DNA from: Pseudomonas sp. PD9R
Lineage (GTDB): Bacteria; Pseudomonadota; Gammaproteobacteria; Pseudomonadales; Pseudomonadaceae
Assembly: GCF_019200975.1 (NCBI RefSeq)
Contig: NZ_JAHTMR010000020.1
Location: forward strand, 28,335-92,334
DNA length: 64,000 nt
Direction of reading: 5' to 3'
Within the stretch, counting starts at the first letter, position 1. The number at the start of each line of letters is the position of its first letter. The notes under the pieces were generated by a model. That model was given only the letters and a program-made list of their open reading frames with translations, was not told the DNA's origin and did not search any database. This document shows, in pieces, positions 55,310 to 64,000 of the stretch. Position numbers and translations under genes: made by a program.

Positions 55310-55336
55310 CTACGCTTCACTGATGAGGAGTCAAGC

Positions 55337-56560
55337 ATGTCACCCTTCCAAACGTTGAGTTTGCCCAACGGGCAGACCGTCGGTAACCGCATTGCCAAAG
55401 CTGCCATGGAAGAGAACCTTGCCGACACCGATCAGGCCCCCGACCTCGCGTTGTTTCGTTTGTATCAATCCTGGGCCGAGGGCGAAACCGGGCTGTTGCT
55501 GACCGGCAACGTGATGATCGACCGCCGCGCCATGACCGGCCCCGGCGGCGTGGTGCTGGAAGATGAACGACACCTCGAACGCTTTCGTCAGTGGGCCAGC
55601 ATTGGTCGGGCCGGTGGCGCGCAGTTCTGGATGCAGCTCAATCATCCTGGGCGTCAGACCATGGCCAATCTCGGCCAGCAAGCCTTGGCACCGTCCGCCG
55701 TGGCGCTGGATCTGGGACAGTTTTCGAAGATGTTTGCCGAGCCCAAACCTATGAGCGAGGCCGATATCGACGAGGTGATTCAGCGTTTCGCCACCAGCGC
55801 CGCACTGGCGGAAAAGGCCGGATTCACCGGCGTACAGATTCATGCTGCGCACGGTTACCTGCTCAGCCAGTTCCTCTCGCCGCTGACCAATCGCCGTACC
55901 GACCGCTGGGGCGGTTCACTGAAAAACCGCGCGCGCTTATTGCTGGCGGTGGTCGACGCGGTGCGCAAAGCCGTGTCGCCGCAGTTCTGCGTGGCGGTGA
56001 AACTCAACTCGGCAGACTTCCAGCGCGGTGGTTTCGACGCCGACGACGCCCGCCAGGTGATCTTGTGGCTCAACGATCAACAGATCGATCTGCTGGAACT
56101 GTCCGGTGGCAGCTATGAAGCACCGGCCATGCAAGGCGAGGCTCGTGACGGCCGGACCCTGGCGCTCGAAGCGTACTTTCTGGAAATGGCCGGTGACCTG
56201 GCGCGTGTGGCGCGCATGCCGGTCATGGTGACCGGCGGGATTCGGCGCCTGGCGATTGTCGAACAGGTGTTGGACAGCGGCATCGCCATGGCCGGGATCG
56301 GCACGGCGCTGGCCGTTGAACCGCAGTTGGTCAAGCGTTGGCGCGAAGGTGAAAACACCCATCCGCAATTGCCGCCGATTCGCTGGAAACGCAAACCACT
56401 GGCGGCGCTGGCGAGCATGGCGGTGGTGAAGTTTCAGCTCCTTCAGCTCAGCCGTGGACGCAAGACCCGGCCAAGGGTTTCGGCGATCTGGGCATTGATT
56501 CGCGACCAGTTGCACGTTGCCCGACGCACCCGGCAGTACCGGCAGGCGATGAGTAAGTAA
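55337..56560 (+). CDS. NADH:flavin oxidoreductase, Old Yellow Enzyme family
   Basis: The 407-aa FMN barrel enzyme has the family patterns NRIAKAAMEE, WMQLNHPGRQ, GVQIHAAHGYLLSQFLSPLTN (His-containing substrate site), RTDRWGGSLKNR and VTGGIRR. OYE enzymes reduce activated C=C bonds of enones and related electrophiles. Control by the divergent MerR regulator suggests induction by a reactive compound. A REP pair follows. The C-terminus is longer and more basic (FQLLQLSRGRKTRPR) than the barrel needs. Confidence 0.9.
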   Translation: MSPFQTLSLPNGQTVGNRIAKAAMEENLADTDQAPDLALFRLYQSWAEGETGLLLTGNVMIDRRAMTGPGGVVLEDERHLERFRQWASIGRAGGAQFWMQLNHPGRQTMANLGQQALAPSAVALDLGQFSKMFAEPKPMSEADIDEVIQRFATSAALAEKAGFTGVQIHAAHGYLLSQFLSPLTNRRTDRWGGSLKNRARLLLAVVDAVRKAVSPQFCVAVKLNSADFQRGGFDADDARQVILWLNDQQIDLLELSGGSYEAPAMQGEARDGRTLALEAYFLEMAGDLARVARMPVMVTGGIRRLAIVEQVLDSGIAMAGIGTALAVEPQLVKRWREGENTHPQLPPIRWKRKPLAALASMAVVKFQLLQLSRGRKTRPRVSAIWALIRDQLHVARRTRQYRQAMSK

Positions 56561-56629
56561 GATCAAAAGATCGCAGCCTGCGGCTGCACGCATTCACATG
56601 TAGGAGCTGCCGCAGGCTGCGATCTTTTT
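56561..56629. repeat. REP pair (GTAGGAGCTGCCGCAGG type)
   Basis: An inverted REP pair lies between the convergent Old Yellow Enzyme and ChlI/ChlD-type genes and ends three bases before the latter's stop codon. Confidence 0.85.
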
Positions 56630-56632
56630 GCT

Positions 56633-58300
56633 TCAACGCAAATCATCAATATGCCGATACTCGGACTGCAACTGCGCCGCCAATACCCGGCTGCGCCCAA
56701 GGCGAATCGGCCCGCGCTCAATGTCGATCACCAGCCCCGGACAATCGAGCGCGGGCAACGATGGCCATTCCTTCAAGCGCCCATCAGTCACCACCAACAA
56801 CCGTTGCTGTTCCGCCGGGAAGCGCTTGTGCCGTACTCCCAGCCAGCGCCCCGCTTCACCCAGCGCGGCGAGCAACGGCGTGCCGCCGCCCGCGCCGAGT
56901 CCATCGAGCCAGTGACGCAAGCCGCTGGACGCTTTCAGTCCTTGCACCTGCCATTTCGGCAACGCGCCGCTGGCAGTCAACAAGGCCAGACGCGCGCGTT
57001 GGCGATAGGCATCGTCGAACAGTTGCGCGAGCAAGCCTTTGGCATCGCTCAATGCCTGATGGCGACGCGTCGAGGCGGAAGCATCGACAATCACCAACCA
57101 CAGCTCATGGGCTGAGCGGGTACGCAGTTGGAACAATACGTCCTGGCGCTGGCGCGGGCGGCCGTTCAGCAAAGTGCCGGGCCAATTGATCGAACCACTT
57201 CGCGCCGCGTGACGCTTGCCCTGCTTACCATGGTCGAGCCGTCCCGCGCGGGGTCTGGCATTCGCCCCCGCATCAGATCGAGGGCGAATGCCTAAGGCTT
57301 TTTTTGGCCAGCTCGGCACTTCACGTCGAGCGCCGACCGGCAACGCTTGCGCCGGCATTTCGCCCCATTGACCCTGGCCTTCGCTCGGGTTGGCATTCTG
57401 CGTGGCCGGTGATTGTGGCGCATGGGGTTGTTGCGGTGCCGGTGCTGAATGTTCGCGACGACGATGGCGCAAGGCGAACTCGGCGACTGCGTCGATATCT
57501 TCTGCGCTGATGGAAGTTACCCCACGCCATGCCGCGTGGGCCCGGGCTGCTCGCAACCAGACCAGGTCGGCGCGCAAGCCGTCGACACCGGCAGCAAAAC
57601 AGCGCTCGGTAATCTGCCCCAACGCCGCATCGTCAAGTGGAATGTTGGCCAACGTGATGCGCGCCTTTTGGCAACGTTCACGCAGCGACTGCTGCTGGCT
57701 TTCCCACTCGGCGCAGAAGCGGTGTGGATCGCTGTCGAAAGCCAGACGCCGACGAATGATCTGCCCACGCTCGGCTGGCACCGTGTGGCCGCCGAGCGCC
57801 ACGTTCAGCCCAAAGCGGTCGAGCAGTTGCGGGCGCAGTTCACCCTCTTCCGGGTTCATGGTGCCAATCAGCACGAACTTCGCCGAATGCCGGTGGGAAA
57901 TGCCATCGCGCTCCACAAGGTTGGTGCCACTGGCGGCCACGTCGAGCAGCAGGTCAACGAGATGGTCTGGCAGCAGATTGACCTCATCGACGTAGAGCAC
58001 ACCGCCGTCAGCCTTGGCCAGCACGCCAGGGGAAAATTGCGCACGGCCTTCGCTCAAGGCCGCATCGAGGTCGAGCGTGCCGACCAGACGCTCTTCGGTC
58101 GCACCCAAGGGCAAGGTGACGAATTGACCGCTGGCGAGCAGATCCGCCAAGCCACGAGCCAGGGTCGACTTGGCCATACCGCGCGGGCCTTCGATCAGCA
58201 CGCCGCCGATCTTCGGGTCAATGGCGGTCAGGTACAGCGCGAGTTTCAGATCGTCGGCGCCGACCACGGCGGAGAGCGGGAAATGGGGGGTGTCGGTCAT
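56633..58300 (-). CDS. ChlI/ChlD-type AAA+ and VWA chelatase subunit (probable CobN partner)
   Basis: The protein (555 aa from ATG 58300; an ATG at 58333 would add 11 residues) has an AAA+ domain with Walker A EGPRGMAKST and Walker B GVLYVDEVNLLPDH. A proline-rich linker follows, then a VWA domain with the MIDAS motif IVDASAS and GGGTPLL. This is a magnesium-chelatase I and D fusion. In Pseudomonas, CobN-type cobaltochelatase is often paired with such ChlID proteins rather than CobS/CobT. It is last in the cobW-cobN operon, after a REP pair. Confidence 0.87.
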   Translation of the reverse strand: MTDTPHFPLSAVVGADDLKLALYLTAIDPKIGGVLIEGPRGMAKSTLARGLADLLASGQFVTLPLGATEERLVGTLDLDAALSEGRAQFSPGVLAKADGGVLYVDEVNLLPDHLVDLLLDVAASGTNLVERDGISHRHSAKFVLIGTMNPEEGELRPQLLDRFGLNVALGGHTVPAERGQIIRRRLAFDSDPHRFCAEWESQQQSLRERCQKARITLANIPLDDAALGQITERCFAAGVDGLRADLVWLRAARAHAAWRGVTSISAEDIDAVAEFALRHRRREHSAPAPQQPHAPQSPATQNANPSEGQGQWGEMPAQALPVGARREVPSWPKKALGIRPRSDAGANARPRAGRLDHGKQGKRHAARSGSINWPGTLLNGRPRQRQDVLFQLRTRSAHELWLVIVDASASTRRHQALSDAKGLLAQLFDDAYRQRARLALLTASGALPKWQVQGLKASSGLRHWLDGLGAGGGTPLLAALGEAGRWLGVRHKRFPAEQQRLLVVTDGRLKEWPSLPALDCPGLVIDIERGPIRLGRSRVLAAQLQSEYRHIDDLR

Positions 58301-58342
58301 GTCGGGGTTCTCATCATGGTCGGTGGTGATCATCAGTACGCC

Positions 58343-58405
58343 TTCGCGGGCAAGTCACGCGCCTACAGATAGCGCGTGCCTGTAGGAGCGTGGCTAGCCC
58401 GCGAA
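58343..58405. repeat. REP pair (GTAGGAGCGTGGC type)
   Basis: TTCGCGGGCAAGTCACGCGCC and an inverted partner ending CCCGCGAA lie between cobN and the ChlI/ChlD-type gene. Confidence 0.85.
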
Positions 58406-58469
58406 GAGGCCATCACATTCAACATCATCGTCGAATAAAGGATCGCCATCTCTCGCAGGGTTTTGCGCA

Positions 58470-61400
58470 CTAACTGTCTTCTTCTATATCCAGCAACAGA
58501 TTCTCCAGCGCCTCGCGATACTCACCCGGGTCTTTCCACATTCCGCGCTGCTGCGCTTCCAGCATGCGCTCGGTCATGTCCCGCAGGGCGTGAGGATTAT
58601 GCTCACGCACGAAATCCCGGGTACTCGGGTCGAGTAAATACGCATCGGCCAGCAACGCATATTGGTGATCGCCGATCAGTTGCGTGGTGGCGTCGAAGGC
58701 GAACAGATTATCAACCGTCGCGGCCATTTCGAACGCGCCTTTATAGCCGTGACGTTTAACGCCATCAATCCACTTCGGATTCGCCGCACGGGAACGAATC
58801 ACTCGATTCAGTTCTTCTTTCAACGTGCGGATTCTCGGCAGGTCCGGCTGACTGTGATCGCCGTGGTAACTGGCCGTCGCTTCACCGCTCAGGCTTTCCA
58901 CCGCCGCGAGCATGCCGCCCTGGAACTGGTAATAGTCGTTGGAATCGAGCAGGTCGTGTTCGCGATTGTCCTGATTTTGCAGCACCGCCTGCACCTGGCT
59001 CAGGCGCTGGGCGAATTGCTCACGGGCGGCGGTGCCTTCGTCAGAACCACCGTAGGCGTAACCACCCCAGTTCAGGTACACCTCGGCCAGGTCCTCGCGG
59101 CTCTGCCACAAGCGACCGTCGATGGCACCTTGCACGCCCGCACCATAGGCGCCGGGTTTGGCGCCAAAGATGCGCCAACCGGCCTGACGCCGAGCGGCTT
59201 CTTCGTCCAGCCCCGATTGCAACAATGCCTCGCGCTCGGCACGCACCTTGGCCGCCAGCGGATTGAGATCGTCCGGCTCATCCAGCGCGGCGACCGCTTG
59301 TACGGCAGCGTCGAACAGACGGATAAGGTTGGCAAAAGCGTCACGGAAGAAACCCGATACCCGCAAGGTCACGTCCACACGTGGGCGGTCGAGCAAACTC
59401 AGCGGCAGAATTTCAAAATCATCGACCCGCTGGCTGCCCGTGGCCCAGACCGGACGCACGCCCATCAGCGCCATGGCCTGGGCGATGTCGTCGCCACCAG
59501 TGCGCATGGTCGCCGTGCCCCAGACCGACAGGCCAAGCTGACGCAGGTGATCGCCATGGTCTTGCAAATGACGCTCAAGAATCAGGTTGGCCGACTGGAA
59601 GCCGATGCGCCATGCGGTGGTGGTCGGCAGGTTGCGCACGTCCACCGAATAGAAGTTGCGACCGGTTGGCAGCACGTCCAGGCGTCCGCGACTTGGCGCA
59701 CCACTGGGGCCGGCGGGAACGAAGCGACCGCTCAGGGCATCCAGCAGACCGCGCATTTCTGCCGGGCCGCAGGCGTCCAGCCGGGGCGCGATGACTTGAA
59801 GCAGACTGTCGATGATGGCCTGCACTTCGCTCCAGCCAGTCTCCTGTAGGAGCGAGCTTGCTCGAGATGGAGTGTCAGGCGCATTGGTGTCGACTGAGAC
59901 ACCATCGCGAGCAGGCTCGCTCCCACAGGTTGCATTCAACGTCTGCGAGATCAGTTGTGTTGCAAACAATTCGAGGCGTTCGCGGGTATCGCCTGTGGTG
60001 CGCCAGGGCTCATCGCTGATCGACAACAAGGCGATTGGACGTGGCCCGGTCCACGGGTCAGCCAGCGCACAATCCAGCGGATCGAAACCCAGCGCAAACG
60101 CCTTCGCCAACGCCCGCTGCAAACTCGATTGCGCGCCACGACCATCGCCCCGGGGAATACGCAGCAACGCGAGCAAGGTATCGATACGCAGGTGCCCGGT
60201 CGGTGATTCGCCAAACACGTGCAAGCCGTCGCGGATCTGCGACTCTTTCAAGTCGCACAGGTAAGTATCGAGGCGCGGCAGCCAGATCGCCGCGTCGGCA
60301 TCGCTGTCGAGCTTTTCGTCCAGCTGCAGTTCGCGGTCGATATGGGTCTCGCGCACCAGTTGCAGAATGTCGCGCTGCAATTCACGGGCGCGGCGCGGGT
60401 CGAGCAATTGCGCTTCGTAATATTCGTCGGCCAACAGTTCGAGGTTGCGCAACGGGCCGTAGGTTTCAGCCCGGGTCAGCGGCGGCATCAGGTGATCGAT
60501 GATCACCGCCTGGGTGCGACGCTTGGCCTGAGCGCCCTCGCCCGGATCGTTGACGATAAATGGATAGATGTTCGGCAACGGCCCGAGCAGTGCATCCGGC
60601 CAGCAGTTTTCCGAGAGCCCGACACCTTTACCCGGCAGCCATTCAAGGTTGCCGTGCTTACCGACGTGAATCACAGCGTGGGCACCGTAGGTGTTGCGCA
60701 ACCAGAAATAGAACGCCAGGTAGCCGTGCGGCGGCACCAGGTCCGGGTCGTGATACACCGCGCTCGGGTCCACCTGATAGCCCCGCGCCGGTTGGATGCC
60801 GACGAAGGTCAGGCCGAAGCGCAACCCGGCAATCATCATGCGTCCGCCGCGGCACATCGGGTCGCTTTCGGGCGTGCCCCAGCGATCCTGCACCGCTTGG
60901 CGATTGGCTTCGGGCAGCGCGTTGAACATCTGTAAATACGCGCCCATGGCCAGGCTTTGCTGGCACGGACGCTGATCAAGGGTATCGAGGTCGTTACTGA
61001 CGCCGCCGAGCAATTGCTGGATCAACGCAGTGCCGCTGTCCGGCAATTCAGACGGTAACGGATAACCATCGACATGCAACGCACGCAGGATATTCAGCGC
61101 CGCTGCGGGTGTGTCCAGACCGACGCCATTGCCGATACGACCGTCGCGGGTCGGGTAATTGGCGAGGATCAGTGCCACGCGCTTTTCAGCGTTCGGCAGC
61201 CGCGCCAGATCGATCCAGCGCCGCGCCAGTTCGGCGACAAAATCCATGCGTTCAGGTTGCGGTCGGTAGCAGACCACATCGGACTGGCTGCGCTCACTGC
61301 GCCATGCCAAATCCTTGAAGCTGATCGGTCGGCTGATGATGCGCCCGTCCAGTTCCGGCAGCGCGATGTGCATCGCCAGATCCCGCGGGCCGAGGCCCTG

Positions 61401-62312
61401 TTCGCTGGCGCGCCAACCGGGTTCGTTGTCCTGGGCACAAATCGCCTGAATCACTGGGATGTTGCGGCGAAACGGTCGCAAGTGCGGTGTTTCAGGGCTC
61501 GATTGGGCGAAACCGGTGGTGTTGAGAATGACCCCGGCCTCGACTTCGTCCAGCCAATCCTCGACCACCGACAGGCAGCCGGGCTCCTTCAAACTGGCCA
61601 GCGCAATCGGAAGCGGATTCAGTCCCGCTGCCAGCAAACGCTGGCAAAAAACATCGATGAAACCGGTGTTCGCCGCCTGCAAATGCGAGCGGTAAAACAG
61701 CACCGCCGCCACTGGTTGATCGGCCTGCCATTCGGCTTGCCAATCTTTCAGCGTTGCGGGGCTTTTGTGCGGATGATAAATCGCCGTGCGCGGCAGGGTT
61801 TGCGGCTCGGACCAGGTGTAATCCCGGGCTAACCAACGATTGGCCAGACAGCGAAAAAGGTCCAGGGCATTGGCCATGCCGCCCTGACGCAGAAAATGCC
61901 AGAGACGGTCGCGGTCCTCAGGGGGCACGGTGCTCAGGTCGCTGAGCTCCGGGTCCGGTCGGTCATCGCCCGGCACCAGAATCAGTTGCACGCCCCGTTG
62001 CGAAAGCTCCACTAACCGCTCAACGCCGTAACGCCAATAGGCAATCCCGCCATGCAACGAAATCAGGATGACCTTGGCATAGCGCAGCACTTCGTCGACA
62101 TACAGATCGACCGAGGCGTGATTCTGCACCTGCATCGGATTGGCCAGACGCACGCTCGGGTAATCGTCGGGCAACTGCTGCGCCGCTTCGGCGAGCAGCG
62201 CCAGGCTGGAGTCGCCGCTGCACAGGATCACCAGCTCGGCGGGGGTTTGTCCGAGGTCGGCAATGTTGTCATCCGACACGAAACCGCCGGGCTGGGTCCT
62301 GAGCAGGTGCAT
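58470..62312 (-). CDS. cobN: Cobaltochelatase, CobN subunit (contains an in-frame REPIN)
   Basis: The 1280-aa subunit inserts cobalt into hydrogenobyrinate a,c-diamide with its AAA+ partner in aerobic B12 synthesis. CobN/BchH features are present throughout, such as GVGLDTPAAALNILRAL, HVGKHGNLEWLPGKGVGLS and, near the C-terminus, SNDYYQFQGGML and GYKGAFEMA. Residues about 793-823 (containing SEPARDGVSVDTNAPD) are encoded by a REPIN and are foreign to the family, but the frame stays open on both sides. The start ATG is three bases after cobW stop. Confidence 0.93.
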   Translation of the reverse strand: MHLLRTQPGGFVSDDNIADLGQTPAELVILCSGDSSLALLAEAAQQLPDDYPSVRLANPMQVQNHASVDLYVDEVLRYAKVILISLHGGIAYWRYGVERLVELSQRGVQLILVPGDDRPDPELSDLSTVPPEDRDRLWHFLRQGGMANALDLFRCLANRWLARDYTWSEPQTLPRTAIYHPHKSPATLKDWQAEWQADQPVAAVLFYRSHLQAANTGFIDVFCQRLLAAGLNPLPIALASLKEPGCLSVVEDWLDEVEAGVILNTTGFAQSSPETPHLRPFRRNIPVIQAICAQDNEPGWRASEQGLGPRDLAMHIALPELDGRIISRPISFKDLAWRSERSQSDVVCYRPQPERMDFVAELARRWIDLARLPNAEKRVALILANYPTRDGRIGNGVGLDTPAAALNILRALHVDGYPLPSELPDSGTALIQQLLGGVSNDLDTLDQRPCQQSLAMGAYLQMFNALPEANRQAVQDRWGTPESDPMCRGGRMMIAGLRFGLTFVGIQPARGYQVDPSAVYHDPDLVPPHGYLAFYFWLRNTYGAHAVIHVGKHGNLEWLPGKGVGLSENCWPDALLGPLPNIYPFIVNDPGEGAQAKRRTQAVIIDHLMPPLTRAETYGPLRNLELLADEYYEAQLLDPRRARELQRDILQLVRETHIDRELQLDEKLDSDADAAIWLPRLDTYLCDLKESQIRDGLHVFGESPTGHLRIDTLLALLRIPRGDGRGAQSSLQRALAKAFALGFDPLDCALADPWTGPRPIALLSISDEPWRTTGDTRERLELFATQLISQTLNATCGSEPARDGVSVDTNAPDTPSRASSLLQETGWSEVQAIIDSLLQVIAPRLDACGPAEMRGLLDALSGRFVPAGPSGAPSRGRLDVLPTGRNFYSVDVRNLPTTTAWRIGFQSANLILERHLQDHGDHLRQLGLSVWGTATMRTGGDDIAQAMALMGVRPVWATGSQRVDDFEILPLSLLDRPRVDVTLRVSGFFRDAFANLIRLFDAAVQAVAALDEPDDLNPLAAKVRAEREALLQSGLDEEAARRQAGWRIFGAKPGAYGAGVQGAIDGRLWQSREDLAEVYLNWGGYAYGGSDEGTAAREQFAQRLSQVQAVLQNQDNREHDLLDSNDYYQFQGGMLAAVESLSGEATASYHGDHSQPDLPRIRTLKEELNRVIRSRAANPKWIDGVKRHGYKGAFEMAATVDNLFAFDATTQLIGDHQYALLADAYLLDPSTRDFVREHNPHALRDMTERMLEAQQRGMWKDPGEYREALENLLLDIEEDS
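59845..59936. repeat. REPIN inserted within cobN
   Basis: A 92-bp inverted pair of GTAGGAGCGAGC / GCTCGCTCCCACA-type REP heads lies inside the cobN coding sequence. The surrounding frame is kept. Confidence 0.9.
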
Positions 62313-62315
62313 GGC

Positions 62316-63386
62316 TTACACGCTGAGCGCGGCGCGCAGTTGCGCTTCGAGCGACGCGGCATCCAGTTGCTGCCCGATCAACACCAGACGCGTGTTGCGC
62401 GCTTCATCGGCACCCCACTGACGGTCGAAGTGCTTGTCGAAACGCGTGCCCACGCCCTGGATCAGCAGGCGCATGGGTTTGTTCGGGATAGCGGCGAAGC
62501 CTTTGACGCGCAGAATGCCGTGCTGGACCACCAATTGAGTCAGCGCGTCCATCAGCAGGCTTTCGTCGGCTTGCGGCAGTTCGATGGAGATCGAGTCAAA
62601 GGCGTCGTGATCGTGGTCGTCGTGATCGTCATCACCGTCGTGGTGGTGATCGTGGTGGCTGTGACGGCTGTCGATGTGTTCTTCAGAACCGGCACCGAGA
62701 CCGATCAGCACATCGAGTGGCAGGCGACCGCTGCTGGCTTCGATGACTTTTACCGCCGGCGGAAGTTCTTCGGCGACCTCCAGGCGTACGCGGGCCAGGT
62801 CTTCCGGGCTGATCAGGTCGGCCTTGTTGAGGATCACCAGGTCGGCGCTGGCCAGTTGGTCGGCGAACAGTTCGTGCAGTGGCGATTCGTGGTCCAGGTT
62901 CGGGTCGAGTTTGCGCTGGGCGTCGACCTGATCCGGGAACGCGGCGAAGGTGCCAGCGGCCACGGCAGGGCTATCGACCACGGTGATCACCGCGTCGACG
63001 GTGCAGGCGCTGCGGATTTCCGGCCACTGGAACGCCTGGACCAACGGTTTTGGCAGGGCAAGGCCCGAGGTTTCGATGAGAATGTGGTCGAGATCGCCGC
63101 GACGGGCCACCAACTCGCGCATCACCGGGAAGAACTCTTCCTGGACGGTGCAGCACAAGCAGCCGTTGGCCAGTTCATAAACGCGGCCATTGGCTTCTTC
63201 TTCGGTGCAACCGATGGAGCACTGCTTGAGGATTTCGCCGTCGATGCCGAGTTCACCGAACTCGTTGACGATCACCGCGATGCGGCGGCCCTGGGCGTTG
63301 TCGAGCATGTGCCGCAGCAAGGTGGTTTTGCCCGAGCCGAGGAAGCCGGTAACGATGGTGACGGGAAGTTTGGCCAGTGTTTTCAT
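62316..63386 (-). CDS. cobW: CobW-type G3E GTPase metallochaperone
   Basis: The 356-aa protein has Walker A GFLGSGKTT, the Cys motif NGCLCC, switch region and NKAD, all typical of the COG0523 G3E GTPases. A His/Asp-rich segment (about 62595-62670), with alternating His and Asp, can bind metal. CobW proteins are thought to deliver cobalt for the chelatase. ATG 63386 is preceded by AAGGG; a longer ORF start is not supported. The gene lies directly downstream of the cobalamin riboswitch and just upstream of cobN. Confidence 0.93.
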   Translation of the reverse strand: MKTLAKLPVTIVTGFLGSGKTTLLRHMLDNAQGRRIAVIVNEFGELGIDGEILKQCSIGCTEEEANGRVYELANGCLCCTVQEEFFPVMRELVARRGDLDHILIETSGLALPKPLVQAFQWPEIRSACTVDAVITVVDSPAVAAGTFAAFPDQVDAQRKLDPNLDHESPLHELFADQLASADLVILNKADLISPEDLARVRLEVAEELPPAVKVIEASSGRLPLDVLIGLGAGSEEHIDSRHSHHDHHHDGDDDHDDHDHDAFDSISIELPQADESLLMDALTQLVVQHGILRVKGFAAIPNKPMRLLIQGVGTRFDKHFDRQWGADEARNTRLVLIGQQLDAASLEAQLRAALSV

Positions 63387-63496
63387 CGGATGCCCTTTGG
63401 CAAGGTGGCGGGCATACGGGACGAGAACCGGCAACGCACACGCGCGCCGGAAGCGTTCGCCACCGGATCACCCCGCCCGGTTGTAGTGAGAATCTG

Positions 63497-63715
63497 TATC
63501 GAGGCAGGTCTCCTGGCTGACGGTGTGCCAATCGCTTGACTGGCGTCCGCTGCGCCTTCCCGCGGGCTCAAAGGTTTGAGCGTGCAGTGGCGTGGCAGCG
63601 AACATCACCGTTCACAGTTGCGGGGGCAGCCGCGGCATCGACCGCGTTCCCTTCTTAGCTTCGGCAAATACCGAAGAACCTCGAATGCGCAAGGCTACGC
63701 ATCGTATTGGGGCGG
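63497..63715 (-). promoter_or_regulatory. Cobalamin (B12) riboswitch upstream of cobW
   Basis: On the minus strand the sequence contains the B12 box AGCCAGGAGACCTGCCT (63502-63518), the core elements GGGAA, ATGCCGCGGCTGCCCCCGCA and ACTGTGAACGGTGA, and GCCACTG. These are in the order of cobalamin riboswitches. Binding of adenosylcobalamin would reduce cobW-cobN expression. A stem with TTCGGTATTTGCCGAA near 63661-63678 forms its 5' part. No strong terminator follows, so translation control is possible. Confidence 0.93.
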
Positions 63716-63762
63716 GTCAATCACTGACCTGCACGCCCCCCATGTAGATACCGTCTTGACTC

Positions 63763-64000
63763 TCACCGGGCAAGTGCAAGTTTTGGGTCAAATGGTTGTC
63801 CCGATTTGAGCACCCCGTAAACGAAATGCAGCAGCTTACGCATTGCAGCACAGATGATCTGCTTGGGGGCCTTGCCGTTGGCCTTCAGGCGATCTTTCAT
63901 GGCAATGATCGCTTCGTTATGCCGCAGCGCTACCAGGCCTGGCATGTAGAGGCCAGCACGCAAGCGCGCTGAACCGATTTTAGAGATCAAGGTGCGGCCC
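63763..64000 (-). mobile_element. IS110-family transposase, C-terminal part (runs off window)
   Basis: The frame is open from the right edge to a stop at 63763. It contains LISKIGSARLRAGLYMPGLV, which holds the C-terminal transposase_20 catalytic-serine region of IS110-family enzymes, followed by KAPKQIICAAMRKLLHFVYG. About 78 residues are visible; the N-terminal RuvC-like DEDD domain lies outside. The right end of the element is probably between 63715 and 63763, next to the riboswitch, but I cannot define it. Confidence 0.85.

Noticed and set aside
59845..59936. Frameshift in cobN
   Set aside because: The odd residues result from a REPIN, but the reading frame is continuous on both sides.
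61074..63539. Long plus-strand open frames opposite cobN and cobW
   Set aside because: They are shadows of GC-rich coding sequence on the other strand. The products have biased His/Arg/Gln composition and no family resemblance.

Overview
The window looks like a piece of a Pseudomonas chromosome from the P. fluorescens group. The evidence is the gene order gacA-uvrC-pgsA-tRNA(Gly)-tRNA(Cys)-tRNA(Leu) with a TTG-initiated gacA, the GC-rich codon use, the YejABEF-type transporter, and twelve REP/REPIN palindromes with the GTAGGAGC-type heads of fluorescent pseudomonads. There are no rRNA genes, prophages or CRISPR arrays. A partial IS110-family transposase lies at the right edge.

Layout. 1-9.2 kb: 3' part of ada, a YhdH/AcuI reductase, a large secreted repeat protein, nitronate monooxygenase, modABC behind a perfect ModE-type box, and topoisomerase IB. 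9.2-11.6 kb: a run of small hypothetical genes separated by terminators. 11.8-16.7 kb: three tRNA genes, pgsA, uvrC, gacA, a GNAT acetyltransferase and a nitrilase-family amidase. 16.9-18.4 kb: a class I DAHP synthase preceded by an aromatic-rich leader peptide, an intrinsic terminator and a second Tyr-rich leader ORF. 18.5-26.9 kb: an Ig-like repeat protein, a lipase, a parvulin and the yejABEF-type operon. 27-33 kb: a ketone-body (3-hydroxybutyrate) locus with a sigma-54 activator, a GntP permease driven by a -24/-12 promoter, 3-hydroxybutyrate dehydrogenase and acetoacetyl-CoA synthetase. 33-37 kb: a PilT/PilU-like ATPase, a hybrid histidine kinase and a second parvulin. 37.2-43.9 kb (minus strand): an amino-acid-type ABC importer, RidA, IclR regulator, PLP-dependent deaminase and 2-keto-3-deoxygluconate kinase; I read these as a possible D-glucosaminate catabolic cassette. 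44.1-52.3 kb: a dead relBE pair, then a tightly coupled wecB-nfrB-nfrA-DUF4434 operon like the E. coli N4-glycan-receptor system, followed by a decayed GGDEF gene. 52.3-56.6 kb: LysR/MFS and MerR/Old Yellow Enzyme divergent pairs. 56.6-63.7 kb (minus strand): cobalamin riboswitch-cobW-cobN-ChlI/ChlD fusion; cobN carries a REPIN inserted in frame.

How the genes work together. The strongest regulatory logic visible is: aromatic amino acid supply sensed by a leader peptide before DAHP synthase; molybdate sensed through the mod box; 3-hydroxybutyrate use through a sigma-54 activator with paired GTCTC-N6-GAGAC sites; vitamin B12 sensed by the riboswitch before the cobaltochelatase genes; and c-di-GMP, which probably acts on the C-terminal MshEN-like repeats of NfrB to control a surface polysaccharide.
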